Under the pieces are notes generated by a model. It saw only the letters and a program-made list of their open reading frames with translations. It had not been told where the DNA came from and did not search any database. Below are positions 5,226 through 6,264 of a stretch of DNA of 6,264 nucleotides, one piece after another; the first letter of the stretch is position 1; each line of letters starts with the position of its first letter. Source of the stretch: Alphaproteobacteria bacterium. Its GTDB lineage: Bacteria; Pseudomonadota; Alphaproteobacteria; Micropepsales; Micropepsaceae. The stretch spans positions 1 to 6,264 of the forward strand of contig CANGRN010000094.1 in NCBI GenBank assembly GCA_947455695.1, written 5' to 3'. Made by a program: the position numbers and the translations under genes.

Positions 5226-6199
5226 TGGGCCATCTCGTCTTCCTGATAGACCTTGATGATCTCGTCGAAATTCTTTTCCGCCTTGAAGCCCAGGCTGGCG
5301 GCCTGTTTGGCGTCGTAGCGCCCGGCCCAGCCTTTGACGATCTGGGACACAAAGGGATCATCGACGCGCTTGATCAGCGCCACGGCCTTGTCACCGGCGG
5401 CCTTGCGCAAGGCTTCGATCTGTTCGCCCACTGTGGCCGACACGCCCGGCATCGTCATGGACCGGCGCACGCCCAGTGAAGAGGTATCGATGGTGGCGGC
5501 GGTGATGAAGAAACCGACCGCGGCGCGCGGGGAGGCGAACCAGTGGCGCACCTCGTCGCCCACCGGCAGCGGCGCTTCCTGGCCGGCCAGCGGTTCGCGC
5601 AGGATGCCGGAGAAGAAGCTCGACGCCGCCTTGTTGGGCTTGCCGGGGCGGATGCAGATGGTGGGCAGGCGCACGCCGACACCATCCAGGAATCCCTTGC
5701 GGCTGTAATCGGCCAGCATCAGCTCGGTCATCGCCTTTTGCGTGCCATAGCTGGTGCTGGGCGTGGGGGCGAATTCATCGGGCACGGGATCGGGGAAGGG
5801 CGGGCCGATCACCGCCAGGGACGAGGCGAAGACAAAGCGCGGCTTGTAGGGCGAGGACTGGCCTTCCAGGCGAATGGCTTCGAACAGCGACCAGCTGCCG
5901 TTGAAGTTGATCTTGTAGCCCTTCTCGAAATTGGCTTCCGCATCGCCCGACACGATGGCGGCCAGGTGGAAGATCACATCGGGGCGTTCGGCGATCAGGG
6001 TGGTGGAGACGCCGGGTTCGGAAAAATCGGTGACGATCGGCTTGGTGTCCTTGGGCGCACCGGCGGGGATGGGCGATTCCACCACGTCCACCAGGGTGAG
6101 GGCGGTGATCGGCTTGCCGCCCAGCGTCTTGTCCGCAACCAGGCGCTCCACCAGCTTGCGGCCGATCATGCCGCCCGCGCCCGTAACCAGAATTTTCAT
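5222..6199 (-). CDS. denD: NAD-dependent SDR, D-erythronate dehydrogenase-like
   Basis: A 325-residue extended short-chain dehydrogenase/reductase. The N-terminal Rossmann motif is GAGGMIG (7-13); an acidic residue ends beta-2 (LVD, Asp38), favouring NAD over NADP; HLAAIVSG (78-85) follows. The catalytic residues are Ser126/Ser127 in FASSLAV and the YxxxK pair Tyr151 and Lys155 in SYGTQKAM. The RLPTICIRPGKPN stretch and overall length match D-erythronate dehydrogenase (DenD) and the related Gne-like SDR group. DenD oxidises D-erythronate to 2-oxo-tetronate in four-carbon sugar-acid catabolism, but the usual partners OtnI, OtnK and OtnC are not in the window, so the substrate is inferred by similarity. 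The ATG at 6199 is chosen because MKILVTGAGG is the normal family start; an in-frame TTG at 6238 would add 13 unlikely residues. The Shine-Dalgarno is weak. Its TGA overlaps the next gene's ATG. Confidence 0.85.
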   Translation of the reverse strand: MKILVTGAGGMIGRKLVERLVADKTLGGKPITALTLVDVVESPIPAGAPKDTKPIVTDFSEPGVSTTLIAERPDVIFHLAAIVSGDAEANFEKGYKINFNGSWSLFEAIRLEGQSSPYKPRFVFASSLAVIGPPFPDPVPDEFAPTPSTSYGTQKAMTELMLADYSRKGFLDGVGVRLPTICIRPGKPNKAASSFFSGILREPLAGQEAPLPVGDEVRHWFASPRAAVGFFITAATIDTSSLGVRRSMTMPGVSATVGEQIEALRKAAGDKAVALIKRVDDPFVSQIVKGWAGRYDAKQAASLGFKAEKNFDEIIKVYQEDEMAQ

Positions 6200-6264
6200 G
6201 ACAATGATTCCGCGTGATTTCTGTCGCGACCATCCCAAAGAGGGAACCGGATAACAAGTATGCT

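Noticed and set aside
3970..5361. Long minus-strand open frame of about 460 codons
   Set aside because: It runs antisense to the PPC gene and out of frame through the HAD gene, both of which carry clear domain motifs. The translation is rich in Arg, Gly, Ala and His with no domain; open antisense frames are common in GC-rich DNA.
5543..6217. Plus-strand frame of about 220 codons opposite the denD-like gene
   Set aside because: It is antisense to a well-supported SDR gene, and its Gly/His/Gln-rich translation is typical of a shadow frame.
6200..6264. Possible operator or promoter upstream of the denD-like gene (TTATCCGGTT element)
   Set aside because: The CCGG-centred element has no matching second arm, and no convincing -35/-10 pair fits in the 65 bp before the window ends.

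Overview
The window looks like chromosomal DNA of a GC-rich alphaproteobacterium. The best evidence is an ssrA (tmRNA) gene on the minus strand in the circularly permuted, two-piece arrangement typical of that class: the acceptor piece lies 5' and the tag-coding piece 3'. I cannot name a genus. I see no transposase, integrase, CRISPR array or phage gene, and the genes share one GC-rich base composition.

Layout: (1) 3-1928 (+) is the 3' part of an amylo-alpha-1,6-glucosidase (glycogen debranching type) gene whose start lies upstream of the window. (2) 1929-2407 has no protein gene. It holds a palindrome and the permuted ssrA gene, transcribed towards the debranching gene from a sigma70-like promoter at 2329-2357. 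The predicted proteolysis tag is AANDNEMALAA. (3) 2408-2845 (+) is a conserved-looking 145-aa protein of unknown function, followed after 23 nt by thyA (2869-3663, +), a full-length 264-aa thymidylate synthase. (4) 3724-3873 (+) is a 49-aa single-pass membrane protein with its own promoter and a strong Shine-Dalgarno sequence. (5) 3928-4464 (+) is an exported PPC/DUF296-domain protein; its Shine-Dalgarno sequence lies inside a 10-bp hairpin. (6) On the minus strand, a two-gene unit reads right to left: a D-erythronate dehydrogenase-like SDR (denD-like, 5222-6199), then a PhnX-like HAD hydrolase with a Tat-like signal peptide (4461-5225), joined by an ATGA stop/start overlap. The HAD gene and the PPC gene converge and end inside the same CTAG.

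Working together: the denD-like/HAD pair is the only strongly coupled pair and probably acts on a small sugar acid or phosphorylated/phosphonylated metabolite, although the HAD protein appears to be exported. The thyA pair is a probable operon. The other genes look like independent housekeeping units. I see no defence system or other obviously new multi-gene system. The least explained points are the terminator-like hairpin inside the tmRNA spacer, the sequestered Shine-Dalgarno of the PPC gene, the 49-aa membrane protein, and the exported HAD protein lacking the usual second motif-I Asp.
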